Part shown: one piece after another, positions 53,194 through 62,457 of the stretch | How positions within the stretch are numbered: position 1 is the stretch's first letter | How the letters are laid out: each line of letters starts with the position of its first letter | Assembly: GCA_944349855.1 (NCBI GenBank) | Contig: CALVNS010000003.1 | Location: forward strand, 43,883-107,882 | DNA length: 64,000 nt | Direction: 5' to 3' | Source: an uncultured Eubacteriales bacterium | GTDB taxonomy: Bacteria; Bacillota; Clostridia; Christensenellales; Aristaeellaceae | Notes under the pieces: model-generated | The model's database searches: none | What the model saw: the letters and a program-made list of their open reading frames with translations, nothing else | Told to the model about the DNA's origin: nothing | Translations under genes and position numbers: made by a program

Positions 53194-53739
53194 CTATTTG
53201 CGCTTGGCCGCGCGCAGCGGGCCGAGCATATCCGCCGTATAGAAGACCAGCGCGCCAAGCGTCAGCACGACGGCCAGACCCATGGCGATGCGGTCCCACG
53301 GCTGCGCCGACAGGAAGCTGAGCACGATGGCCAGCGCAAAGGCGACCGTCGCCACCTTGCCGATGTGCTTGGCGTGCACGACGATGCCGCGGTGCAGCGC
53401 CACCGCGCCGCCCGCCACGAGCAGCGCCTCCTTGACGAGCACCAGCGCGATGATCCACCACGGCACGCGCCCGTCGATGCCAAAGCACACCAGCACCGTC
53501 AGCAGCATGAGCTTGTCGGCCAGCGGATCCATGAGCTTGCCGAAGTTGGTCACCAGATGAAACCTGCGCGCGATCAGCCCATCGAGCATGTCGGTCAGCT
53601 GCACCGTCACGTAGATGCAAAACGCCGCGGCCATGTGCCCGCTGAAGAACTGCCACACGAAAAAGGGCATGAGCGCAAAGCGCAGCATGGTCAGCGCGTT
53701 GGGCACGTTGAGGATCTTGTCCTGCCGAATCTTCTCCAC
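53194..53739 (-). CDS. pgsA: CDP-diacylglycerol-glycerol-3-phosphate 3-phosphatidyltransferase
   Basis: Phosphatidylglycerol-phosphate synthase of the membrane. 181 residues. 'NVPNALTMLRFALMPFFV' opening and a complete CDP-alcohol transferase motif: D-G-x2-A-R-x8-G-x3-D-x3-D in 'DGLIARRFHLVTNFGKLMDP' plus the next Asp in 'LADKL'. Four or more membrane segments and a basic C-terminus. Confidence 0.93.
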   Translation of the reverse strand: MEKIRQDKILNVPNALTMLRFALMPFFVWQFFSGHMAAAFCIYVTVQLTDMLDGLIARRFHLVTNFGKLMDPLADKLMLLTVLVCFGIDGRVPWWIIALVLVKEALLVAGGAVALHRGIVVHAKHIGKVATVAFALAIVLSFLSAQPWDRIAMGLAVVLTLGALVFYTADMLGPLRAAKRK

Positions 53740-53786
53740 CGTCTGATGTTCCTTTCCGAGAGCGCGCCGCGCTCCCGCCTCCGGAT

Positions 53787-53795
53787 ATTATAGCA
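53787..53795 (-). promoter_or_regulatory. Extended -10 promoter of pgsA
   Basis: TGCTATAAT on the minus strand, about 45 bases upstream of the start; only a poor TTTTCT at the -35 position. Confidence 0.65.
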
Positions 53796-53844
53796 TACTC
53801 CGGCGCGCGAGAAAACACCCGAACGGGGCAAAATTTCAGCGCGC

Positions 53845-55467
53845 TCAGTCCGCGCGGGACAGCCGCTCGCGCAGCGCGGGCACGTCCGGATTTTCCAGGT
53901 ACTCGTCGTAGGTGTCGCGCCGGTCGATCAGCCCGCCCGGCAGGATCTCCAGGATGCGGTTGGCCACGGTCTGCACGCACTCGTGGTCGCGCGTGGTGAA
54001 GATCATGCTGCCGGTGAAGGAGGTCATGCCCTCGTTGAGCGCGGTGATCGACTCCAGATCCAGGTGATTGGTCGGCTCGTCCAGCAGCAGCACGTTCGCG
54101 CCCGAGAGCATCATGCGCGCGAGCATGCAGCGCACGCGCTCGCCGCCGGAGAGCACCCGCGCGGGCTTGAGCGCGTCCTCGCCCGAGAAGAGCATGCGCC
54201 CCAGCCAGCCGCGGATGTCGGCCTCGTACTGCTCCTTGGAAAACTGGCGCAGCCAATCCACGAGCGTGAGGTCGCACCCGTCAAAGAAGGCGCCATTGTC
54301 CTTGGGGAAGTACGCCTGCGAGGTCGTCACGCCCCACTTGAAGCTGCCCGCGTCCGGCTCCAGCTCGCCCGCGAGCACCTGCAGCAGCGTCGTGCGCGCC
54401 AGCTCGTCCCCGCCCACGAGCGCGACCTTGTCGCCCGGGGTGAGGGTGAAGGTCAGGTTGTTGAGCACCATGCGCCCGCCGACCGACTTGCAAAGCCCCT
54501 GCACGCTCAGCAGGTCGTTGCCGATCTCCCGGTCCGGCTTGAACTGCACGAACGGGTAGCGCCGGCTGGAGGGCACGAAGTTGTCCATCGTCAGGTTGTC
54601 CAGCAGCTTCTTGCGGCTGGTCGCCTGGCGGTGCTTGCTCGCGTTGGCCGAGAAGCGCGCGATGAACGCCTGCAGCTCCTTGGCCTTCTGCTCGTTCTTC
54701 TTGTTCTGCTCGCGGGCCTGGCGCGCGGCCATCTGCGTGTAGGCGTACCAGAAGTCGTAATTGCCCACGTACAGCTGCACGCGCCCGTAGTCGATGTCGC
54801 AGATGTGCGTGCAGACCTTGTTGAGGAAGTGGCGGTCGTGCGAGACGACGATGACCGTGTTGGGAAAGTCGAGCAGGAAGTTCTCCAGCCAGCGCACGCT
54901 CTGGATGTCCAGATGGTTGGTCGGCTCGTCCAGCAGCAGCACGTCCGGGCTGCCAAACAGCGCCTGCGCCAGCAGCACCTTGACCTTCTGCCCGCCGTCC
55001 AGCTCCTTCATGGGCCGGTGCTCCAGCTCCAGGGGCAGGCCCAGGCCGGTGAGCAGCATCTCCGCGTCGGCCTCGGCGTTCCAGCCGTTCAGGTCGGCAA
55101 ACTCGCCCTCCAGCTCCGAGGCGCGCACGCCGTCGGCCTCGCTGAAGTCCTCCTTCTGGTAGAGCGCGTCCTTCTCGACCATGATGTCATACAGCCGCCG
55201 GTGGCCCATGATGACGGTCTGCAGCACCTCGCATTCGTCAAAGGCGAAGTGGTCCTGGCGCAGCACGGCCATGCGCTCGCCGGGCGTGAGCACGACCTCG
55301 CCCTTCGTGGGCTCCAGCTCGCCCGACAGCAGGCGCAGGAACGTCGACTTGCCCGCCCCGTTCGCGCCGATGATGCCATAGCAGTTGCCTGCGGTAAACT
55401 TGATGCTCACGTCCTTGAACAGCGGCTTGCCGCTGTAGCTGAGCGTGACGTTCTGCGTTGCGATCAT
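53845..55467 (-). CDS. ABC-F family ATPase (YkpA/YbiT type)
   Basis: Soluble twin-ATPase of the translation-factor/ribosome-protection group. 540 residues from ATG 55467 (GGGAGGAT upstream). Two cassettes: Walker A 'GANGAGKSTFLRLL' and a variant 'GGDELARTTLLQVL', two signatures 'LDGGQKVKVLLAQAL' and 'LSGGERVRCMLARMM', two Walker B with DEPTNHLD, and the linker between with 'RQATSRKKLLDNL'. The second Walker A lacks the canonical GxGKS/T (GGDELARTT, Lys replaced by Arg), which is unusual. No membrane domain. Confidence 0.9.
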   Translation of the reverse strand: MIATQNVTLSYSGKPLFKDVSIKFTAGNCYGIIGANGAGKSTFLRLLSGELEPTKGEVVLTPGERMAVLRQDHFAFDECEVLQTVIMGHRRLYDIMVEKDALYQKEDFSEADGVRASELEGEFADLNGWNAEADAEMLLTGLGLPLELEHRPMKELDGGQKVKVLLAQALFGSPDVLLLDEPTNHLDIQSVRWLENFLLDFPNTVIVVSHDRHFLNKVCTHICDIDYGRVQLYVGNYDFWYAYTQMAARQAREQNKKNEQKAKELQAFIARFSANASKHRQATSRKKLLDNLTMDNFVPSSRRYPFVQFKPDREIGNDLLSVQGLCKSVGGRMVLNNLTFTLTPGDKVALVGGDELARTTLLQVLAGELEPDAGSFKWGVTTSQAYFPKDNGAFFDGCDLTLVDWLRQFSKEQYEADIRGWLGRMLFSGEDALKPARVLSGGERVRCMLARMMLSGANVLLLDEPTNHLDLESITALNEGMTSFTGSMIFTTRDHECVQTVANRILEILPGGLIDRRDTYDEYLENPDVPALRERLSRAD

Positions 55468-55529
55468 GCGAATCCTCCCGGCGGGGCGCGGCCCCGATTG
55501 CTCTGCCGCGCGCGGGCGCAGCAAATGCC

Positions 55530-55559
55530 ATTGTACAATAGATGCGGCCAAAAAGTCAA
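55530..55559 (-). promoter_or_regulatory. Promoter of the ABC-F gene
   Basis: TTGACT (55554-55559), 18-base spacer, TACAAT (55530-55535) on the minus strand. Confidence 0.8.
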
Positions 55560-55594
55560 GCGCGCGGCCGCCTTCGCGGCCGCGCGGGGTGGGA

Positions 55595-56902
55595 TCAGCG
55601 ATACGTGGGCAGCCAGCCCTCGTGCGCGGCGATCAGGTCGTCGCACAGGCTGACGATGTCGTCGATGGACAGCTCGCTCTGGCAGTGCGGGTCCATCATG
55701 GCCGCCTGGTAGATGTACTCCTTCTTGAGCGTGCGCGCGGCCTCGATGGTCAGCAGCTGCACGTTGATGTTGGTGCGGTTCATGGCGGCGCACTGCTCGG
55801 GCAGGTCGCCCACGAACGTGGGCGTCACGCCGCTGGCGTCGACCAGGCAGGGTACCTCCACGCAGGCGTTTCGCGGCAGGTTCGTAATCAGCCCCTCGTT
55901 CATGACGTTGCCGCCGATCTTGTAGGGCGCGTTGGTGAGCATCGCCTCCATGATGTAGCTGGCGTACTCCTTGGTGCGCTCGTGGCTCAGGTGCGGATCC
56001 TGCGTCAGCTCCACGCGGCGCTTCTCCCACTCGGCGATCTGCTTGACGCAGCGGCGCGGATACTCGTCCAGCGGGATGTTGAAGCGCTCGATCAGCTCCG
56101 GGTACTTGTCCTTGATGAAGAAGGGCATGTACTCCGCGTTGTGCTCGGAGGACTCGGTCACATAGTAGCCGAAGCGCTTCATGATCTCGTAGCGCACCAT
56201 GTCGTTATGCTTTTCGGTGCGCGCGGCGGCGCGGCGCTTGACCTCGGGGTACAGGTCCTGCCCGTCGCGCGTGAGCTCCAGCAGCCACGCCTGGTGGTTG
56301 ATGCCGGCGATCTTCCACTGCACGCGCTCGTCATACGGCATGCCCAGGCCCTCCAGCAGGCCCTTGGCGCACACCTGCACGCTGTGGCACAGGCCCACGG
56401 TCTTGATGGGCGTCAGGCGCAGCATCGCGCCGGTGAGCATGGCCATGGGGTTGGTGTAGTTGAGAAACCAGGCGTCCGGGCAGACCGCCTCCATGTCGCG
56501 CGCAAAGTCCATCATGACCGGGATCGTGCGCAGCGCGCGGAAGATGCCGCCGATGCCCAGCGTATCGGCGATGGTCTGGCGCAGGCCGTACTTCTTGGGC
56601 ACCTCAAAGTCGGTGACGGTGCACGGCTCGTACAGCCCGACCTGGATCGCGTTGACCACAAAGTCCGCGCCGCGCAGCGCGTCCTTTCGATTTTCCACGC
56701 CCAGGTACGCCTTGACGGTCGCCCTGTTGCCCAGGTTGCCATTGATGGCGTCCAGCATGAGCTTGGACTCCTCCAGGCGCTTGGCGTCGATGTCGTACAG
56801 CGCGATCTCGCTGTCGCAAAGCGCCGGGGAGAGCATGCAGTCGCCCAGGACGTTCTTTGCAAACACCGTCGAGCCCGCGCCCATGAATGCAATCTTTGCC
56901 AT
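55595..56902 (-). CDS. GH4 family glycosidase, alpha-galactosidase (MelA) type
   Basis: NAD+- and Mn2+-dependent glycosidase. 435 residues. 'KIAFMGAGSTVFAKNVLGD' Rossmann start, 'ALYDIDAKRLEES', 'DFVVNAIQVG' and 'LNYTNPMAMLTGAM' (the NP motif), then the metal-binding 'GLCHSVQ' and 'GINHQAWLLEL'. CHSV identifies the alpha-galactosidase/alpha-glucuronidase branch of GH4. No phosphate-binding signature was identified, which fits MelA. Monocistronic with its own promoter. Confidence 0.88.
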   Translation of the reverse strand: MAKIAFMGAGSTVFAKNVLGDCMLSPALCDSEIALYDIDAKRLEESKLMLDAINGNLGNRATVKAYLGVENRKDALRGADFVVNAIQVGLYEPCTVTDFEVPKKYGLRQTIADTLGIGGIFRALRTIPVMMDFARDMEAVCPDAWFLNYTNPMAMLTGAMLRLTPIKTVGLCHSVQVCAKGLLEGLGMPYDERVQWKIAGINHQAWLLELTRDGQDLYPEVKRRAAARTEKHNDMVRYEIMKRFGYYVTESSEHNAEYMPFFIKDKYPELIERFNIPLDEYPRRCVKQIAEWEKRRVELTQDPHLSHERTKEYASYIMEAMLTNAPYKIGGNVMNEGLITNLPRNACVEVPCLVDASGVTPTFVGDLPEQCAAMNRTNINVQLLTIEAARTLKKEYIYQAAMMDPHCQSELSIDDIVSLCDDLIAAHEGWLPTYR

Positions 56903-56949
56903 CTTTCGAATGCCTCCTTCGCCCTGAGGGCGTTCGTTCTGTATCTGTC

Positions 56950-56978
56950 ATTATAGCCAAACTGGGGCTTGCTTTCAA
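56950..56978 (-). promoter_or_regulatory. Promoter of the GH4 gene
   Basis: TTGAAA (56973-56978), 17-base spacer, TATAAT (56950-56955) on the minus strand; its -35 shares bases with the opposing promoter at 56969-56997. Confidence 0.82.
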
Positions 56979-56997
56979 GCCCAATCGGATGTACACT
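56969..56997 (+). promoter_or_regulatory. Promoter of the CDF transporter gene
   Basis: TTGCTT (56969-56974), 17-base spacer, TACACT (56992-56997). Overlaps head-to-head with the GH4 promoter, so the two probably exclude each other. Confidence 0.7.
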
Positions 56998-57075
56998 ATC
57001 CGTAAAACCCTGCGGGCCGGGCGCATAGAATGTCCGTAAGCCGGCCCCCCATCCACGCAAAGAGGTGACCTTTCC

Positions 57076-58245
57076 ATGCTCGTCGATCTGCTCGTCCGCC
57101 GCTTCGTGCCGGACCATCAGCGCACCCAGGACCCGCGCGTGCGCGCCCGCTACGGCGCGCTCTCGGGCGGGGTGGGCATCGCGCTCAACCTGCTGCTGTT
57201 CGCGCTCAAGCTCCTGGCCGGCGCGGTGACGGCCTCCATCGCCGTGGTGGCCGACGCGTTCAACAACCTGTCCGACGCGGGCAGCTCGATCGTCACGCTC
57301 GTGGGCTTTCGCATGGCCGAGCGCCCCGCCGACGACGAGCACCCCTTCGGCCACGGCCGCATCGAGTACCTCAGCGGCCTGTTCGTCTCCGCGGCGATCC
57401 TCGTGGTCGGCGTGGAGCTGCTCAAGAGCTCCTTTGACAAGGTGCTCCACCCCGCGCCCACCGAGCTGGACCTGCCCTCGCTGTGCATCCTCGTGTGCGC
57501 CGTGGGCGTGAAGCTGTGGATGTCCCGCTTCAACCGCGCGCTGTCCGCGCGCATCGGCTCCACGGCCATGGCCGCCACGGCCAAGGACAGCCTGACCGAC
57601 GCGGTCGCCACCTCCGCGGTCGTGCTGGGCGTGGGGCTGGGCTCGGCCTTTCACCTGTACGTCGACGGCTGGATCGGCCTGGCCGTCGCCGGGTTCATCC
57701 TCTACACCGGCTACACCACCGCCCGCGACAGCCTCTCCCCGCTGCTGGGCCAGTCGCCCGACCCCGAGTTCGTCCAGGAGATCACCCAGACCGTGCTCGC
57801 CCACCCGGAGGTCGTGGGCATCCACGACCTGATCGTGCACGACTACGGCCCCGGCCAGCGCATGATCTCCCTGCACGCCGAGGTGCGCGCCGACGAGGAC
57901 ATCCTGGTCATCCACGACGTGATCGACCGCATCGAGATGGAGCTGCGCGGCCGCTTCCGCTGCGAGACGACCATCCACATGGACCCCATCGCCGTGGACG
58001 ACGAGGCCACCGCCTCCATGCGCGCGCGCGTCGAGCAGGCCGTGCATGGCGTCGACCCCGCGCTGTCCATCCACGACTTCCGCATGGTCGTCAGCCCCAC
58101 GCACACCAACCTCATCTTTGACGTGTGCGTGCCCCACCGCTTCCACCTGACCGACGCGCAGGTCTCCCGCGCCGTGCACGACGCCGTACGCGGCCTGGAC
58201 GGCCCGTACTTTGCGGTCATCCGCGTCGAGCACGGCTATCTGTGA
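57076..58245 (+). CDS. Cation diffusion facilitator metal exporter
   Basis: 389 residues, ATG 57076 behind AGAGGTGA. Six membrane segments with the tetrahedral metal site: 'VADAFNNLSDAGSS' in TM2 (D-x3-D type, here N/D) and 'AKDSLTDAVATSAVV' in TM5; 'DDEHPFGHGRIEYLSGL' is the CDF signature. The cytoplasmic C-terminal domain is unusually long, about 180 residues, resembling two ferredoxin-like modules ('ITQTVLAHPEVVGIHDLIVH' and 'AVHGVDPALSIHDFRMVVS'). Zn, Fe or Mn export; metal unknown. Confidence 0.9.
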   Translation: MLVDLLVRRFVPDHQRTQDPRVRARYGALSGGVGIALNLLLFALKLLAGAVTASIAVVADAFNNLSDAGSSIVTLVGFRMAERPADDEHPFGHGRIEYLSGLFVSAAILVVGVELLKSSFDKVLHPAPTELDLPSLCILVCAVGVKLWMSRFNRALSARIGSTAMAATAKDSLTDAVATSAVVLGVGLGSAFHLYVDGWIGLAVAGFILYTGYTTARDSLSPLLGQSPDPEFVQEITQTVLAHPEVVGIHDLIVHDYGPGQRMISLHAEVRADEDILVIHDVIDRIEMELRGRFRCETTIHMDPIAVDDEATASMRARVEQAVHGVDPALSIHDFRMVVSPTHTNLIFDVCVPHRFHLTDAQVSRAVHDAVRGLDGPYFAVIRVEHGYL

Positions 58246-58258
58246 GATCCAAAACGCA

Positions 58259-58293
58259 CAGGCCCCCGGCGGGATCGCTCCCCCGGGGGCCTG
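58259..58293. terminator. Hairpin between convergent CDF and phasin-like genes
   Basis: AGGCCCCCGG...CCGGGGGCCT stem with a 12-base loop region; no clear T tract on either side, so a weak or rho-independent-like bidirectional terminator. Confidence 0.55.
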
Positions 58294-58300
58294 CCTGCGC

Positions 58301-58753
58301 TCACGCGGTGGGCGCATCCGGGCCGTCGGCGCCGGGCGCGTCGGCGGCATCGGCCGCGCCGGCCGCATTGGCCGCGTCGGCGGCATTGGCCGCGTCGGCG
58401 GCATCGGCCGCGTCGGCGGCGTCGGCCGCGTCGACCGCATCGGCGGCATTGGCCGCGTCGGCGGCATTGGCCGCATCGGCCCGCGCGGCGCGCAGGCGCT
58501 CGACCAGCGCGCGCACCTGCTCCAGCTCCTCCTCGGACAGGCCGGCCATCTGCGCGGCCAGGTCGGCCCTGCGGGCGGCCAGGTCCATGCGCGCGCCGAC
58601 GCTGCGGCGCAGCTCGTCGGTCTTGGCCTTGCCCTGCTCGACCGCCGCCTCGCCGCGCTCGGCCAGGCCGTCGACGGCCTCGCGGGCCTTTTCAGCCGTG
58701 ACCGCGGCGGCCCCGACGGCCGCGAGCATCGCCTTCTTCAGTTCGTCATACAT
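58301..58753 (-). CDS. Phasin-like coiled-coil protein with Ala/Asp repeat tail
   Basis: 150 residues from ATG 58753 (GAAGGGGGG upstream). Residues 1-95: 'MYDELKKAMLAAVGAAAVTA', then 'EKAREAVDGLAERGEAAVEQGKAK' (in part), the pattern of small firmicute phasin/PHA-granule-like proteins, ending 'LSEEELEQVRALVERLRAAR'. Residues about 98-145 are a low-complexity run of DAA/NAA triplets, encoded by near-identical 9/18-base units (gcggcattggccgcgtcg type, 58330-58480). Tail length could vary by slippage. Follows typA on the same strand. Confidence 0.75.
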   Translation of the reverse strand: MYDELKKAMLAAVGAAAVTAEKAREAVDGLAERGEAAVEQGKAKTDELRRSVGARMDLAARRADLAAQMAGLSEEELEQVRALVERLRAARADAANAADAANAADAVDAADAADAADAADAANAADAANAAGAADAADAPGADGPDAPTA

Positions 58754-58812
58754 CGAAAAGCGCCCCCCTTCGCCTGCATTGTACGGCGTCGGGGGGCGCG
58801 ATGTCAAGTCCA

Positions 58813-60651
<1,839 letters not shown>

Positions 60652-60690
60652 AAGGATTCCCTCTTTCTCTCGATCTGCGGGCCTGCGCGC

Positions 60691-62298
60691 TCAGGCGCGC
60701 GCGGCGGTCTCGGCCAGCTCCAGGCCCTCGTTGTTCTCCAGCGCCCAGCGGATGGACCACTCGTTTTCAAAGAGCAGCACGTCGCGCCCGCGGGCGTCCT
60801 CCGCGGCGGAGGTGGTGGAGGTGAGCTTGAGCGCCTCCAGCGGCCGCGGCGTGCGCACGACCCAGCGCACGAAGCGATAGGGCAGCGTCTCGCGGCGGAT
60901 CTGCGCGTTGTACTCGGTGAGCAGCCGGTGCTCCAGCACCTCGAACTGCAGCACGCCCACCACGCCCACGATGATCTCCTCAAACCCGATGCCGGGCCGG
61001 CGGAAGGTCTGGATCGCGCCCTCCTCCGACAGCTGCAGCACGCCCTTGACGAACTGCTTGCGCTTGAGGCTGTCCACGCTCGTGACGCGCGCGAAGAACT
61101 CCGGCGCGAACACCGGGATGCCCGGATAGCGGATGTGCGCGCCGGCGCTGAGCGTATCGCCCAGCGCGAACAGGCCCGGGTCGAACAGGCCGATGATGTC
61201 GCCGGGGTAGGCGCGCTCGACGATCTCGCGCTCGTCGGCCATGAACTGCTGCGGCTGCTTGAGCTGGATCTGCTTGTCCGTGCCCGAGTGCCACACGGTC
61301 ATGCCGCGCTCGAACACGCCCGAGCACACGCGCATGAACGCCAGCCGGTCGCGGTGGGCGGGGTTCATGTTCGCCTGGATCTTGAACACGAAGCCCGTGA
61401 ACGCCTCCTGGCACGGATCGATCGGGCCCTGGCCGCTCTCGCGCGCGGAGGGCGGGGGCGTGAAGCGCAAAAACCGCTCCAGGAACGGCTCCACGCCGAA
61501 ATTCGTGATCGCCGAGCCGAAGAACATCGGCGTCAGCTCGCCCTCGCGCACCTTCTGAAGGTCGAACGCGTCGCCGGCCACGTCCAGCAGCTCGATCTCG
61601 TCGCGCAGGCGCTGCGCGTAGGACGCGCCCAGCGCCTCATCCAGGCCGGGATCGTCCACGTCGATCTCCCGCTTGTCCACGCGCGTCTTGCCGTGGTCGC
61701 CCGCGGCGTACAGCTCCACCTGGCGCGTGTCGCGGTGGTACACGCCCTTGAAGTCGCCGTCCACGCCGATGGGCCAGTTGACCGGGCAGGCGCGGATGCC
61801 CAGCACCTGCTCCAGCTCCTCCATCAGCGCAAAGGGGTCCTTGGCGGCGCGGTCCATCTTGTTGACGAACGTGAAGATCGGGATGCCGCGCAGGCGGCAG
61901 ACCTTGAACAGCTTGATCGTCTGCGCCTCCACGCCCTTGGCCGCGTCGATGAGCATGACGGCGCTGTCGGCCGCCACCAGCACGCGGTAGGTATCCTCCG
62001 AGAAGTCCTGGTGGCCGGGCGTGTCCAGGATGTTGATGTGGAAGCCGTCGTACTCGAACTGCATCGCGGACGACGTGACCGAGATGCCGCGCTGCTTCTC
62101 GATCTCCATCCAGTCGCTGGTCGCGTGGCGCTCGGCCTTGCGCGCCTTGACCGAGCCCGCCTGGCGGATCGCGCCGCTGTAGAGCAGCAGCTTCTCCGTC
62201 AGGGTGGTCTTGCCCGCGTCCGGGTGCGAGATGATGGCGAACGTCCGCCTGCGGCGCACCTCTTGCTCCAGCGGCGAAAGAGCGGCGTTTTCCGGCAT
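60691..62298 (-). CDS. prfC: Peptide chain release factor 3
   Basis: GTPase that recycles RF1/RF2. 535 residues from ATG 62298 (GGAGGAAAT upstream). '[36 protein letters not shown]' (in part), '[16 protein letters not shown]', '[17 protein letters not shown]' and '[14 protein letters not shown]' are RF3-specific wording. Domain II/III follow normally. Confidence 0.95.
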   Translation of the reverse strand: MPENAALSPLEQEVRRRRTFAIISHPDAGKTTLTEKLLLYSGAIRQAGSVKARKAERHATSDWMEIEKQRGISVTSSAMQFEYDGFHINILDTPGHQDFSEDTYRVLVAADSAVMLIDAAKGVEAQTIKLFKVCRLRGIPIFTFVNKMDRAAKDPFALMEELEQVLGIRACPVNWPIGVDGDFKGVYHRDTRQVELYAAGDHGKTRVDKREIDVDDPGLDEALGASYAQRLRDEIELLDVAGDAFDLQKVREGELTPMFFGSAITNFGVEPFLERFLRFTPPPSARESGQGPIDPCQEAFTGFVFKIQANMNPAHRDRLAFMRVCSGVFERGMTVWHSGTDKQIQLKQPQQFMADEREIVERAYPGDIIGLFDPGLFALGDTLSAGAHIRYPGIPVFAPEFFARVTSVDSLKRKQFVKGVLQLSEEGAIQTFRRPGIGFEEIIVGVVGVLQFEVLEHRLLTEYNAQIRRETLPYRFVRWVVRTPRPLEALKLTSTTSAAEDARGRDVLLFENEWSIRWALENNEGLELAETAARA

Positions 62299-62372
62299 GC
62301 TATTTCCTCCGATTTTTCGTGTGATCGCTTCGCATTCGCCCCCGCGCGAAACGGGATGGCGCATAACGGTTT

Positions 62373-62402
62373 ATTATACACCGCGTCGGGCCCGCGCGTC
62401 AA
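62373..62402 (-). promoter_or_regulatory. Promoter of prfC-typA
   Basis: TTGACG (62397-62402), 18-base spacer, TATAAT (62373-62378) on the minus strand. Confidence 0.82.
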
Positions 62403-62422
62403 TTCCCCCGCGCCCGCTGCGC

Positions 62423-62457
62423 AAAAAAAGGGGGCCCGCCCTGCGGCGGGACGCCCC
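62423..62457 (-). terminator. Terminator of the VanW-like gene
   Basis: GGGGCGTCCCGCC-GCAG-GGCGGGCCCCC stem (one bulge) and seven Ts on the minus strand, starting right after the TGA. Confidence 0.92.

Noticed and set aside
56903-57075. Metal-sensing riboswitch (NiCo or Mn type) before the CDF gene
   Set aside because: Neither the paired conserved loops of the NiCo type nor the yybP-ykoY core is visible in the 75-base leader.
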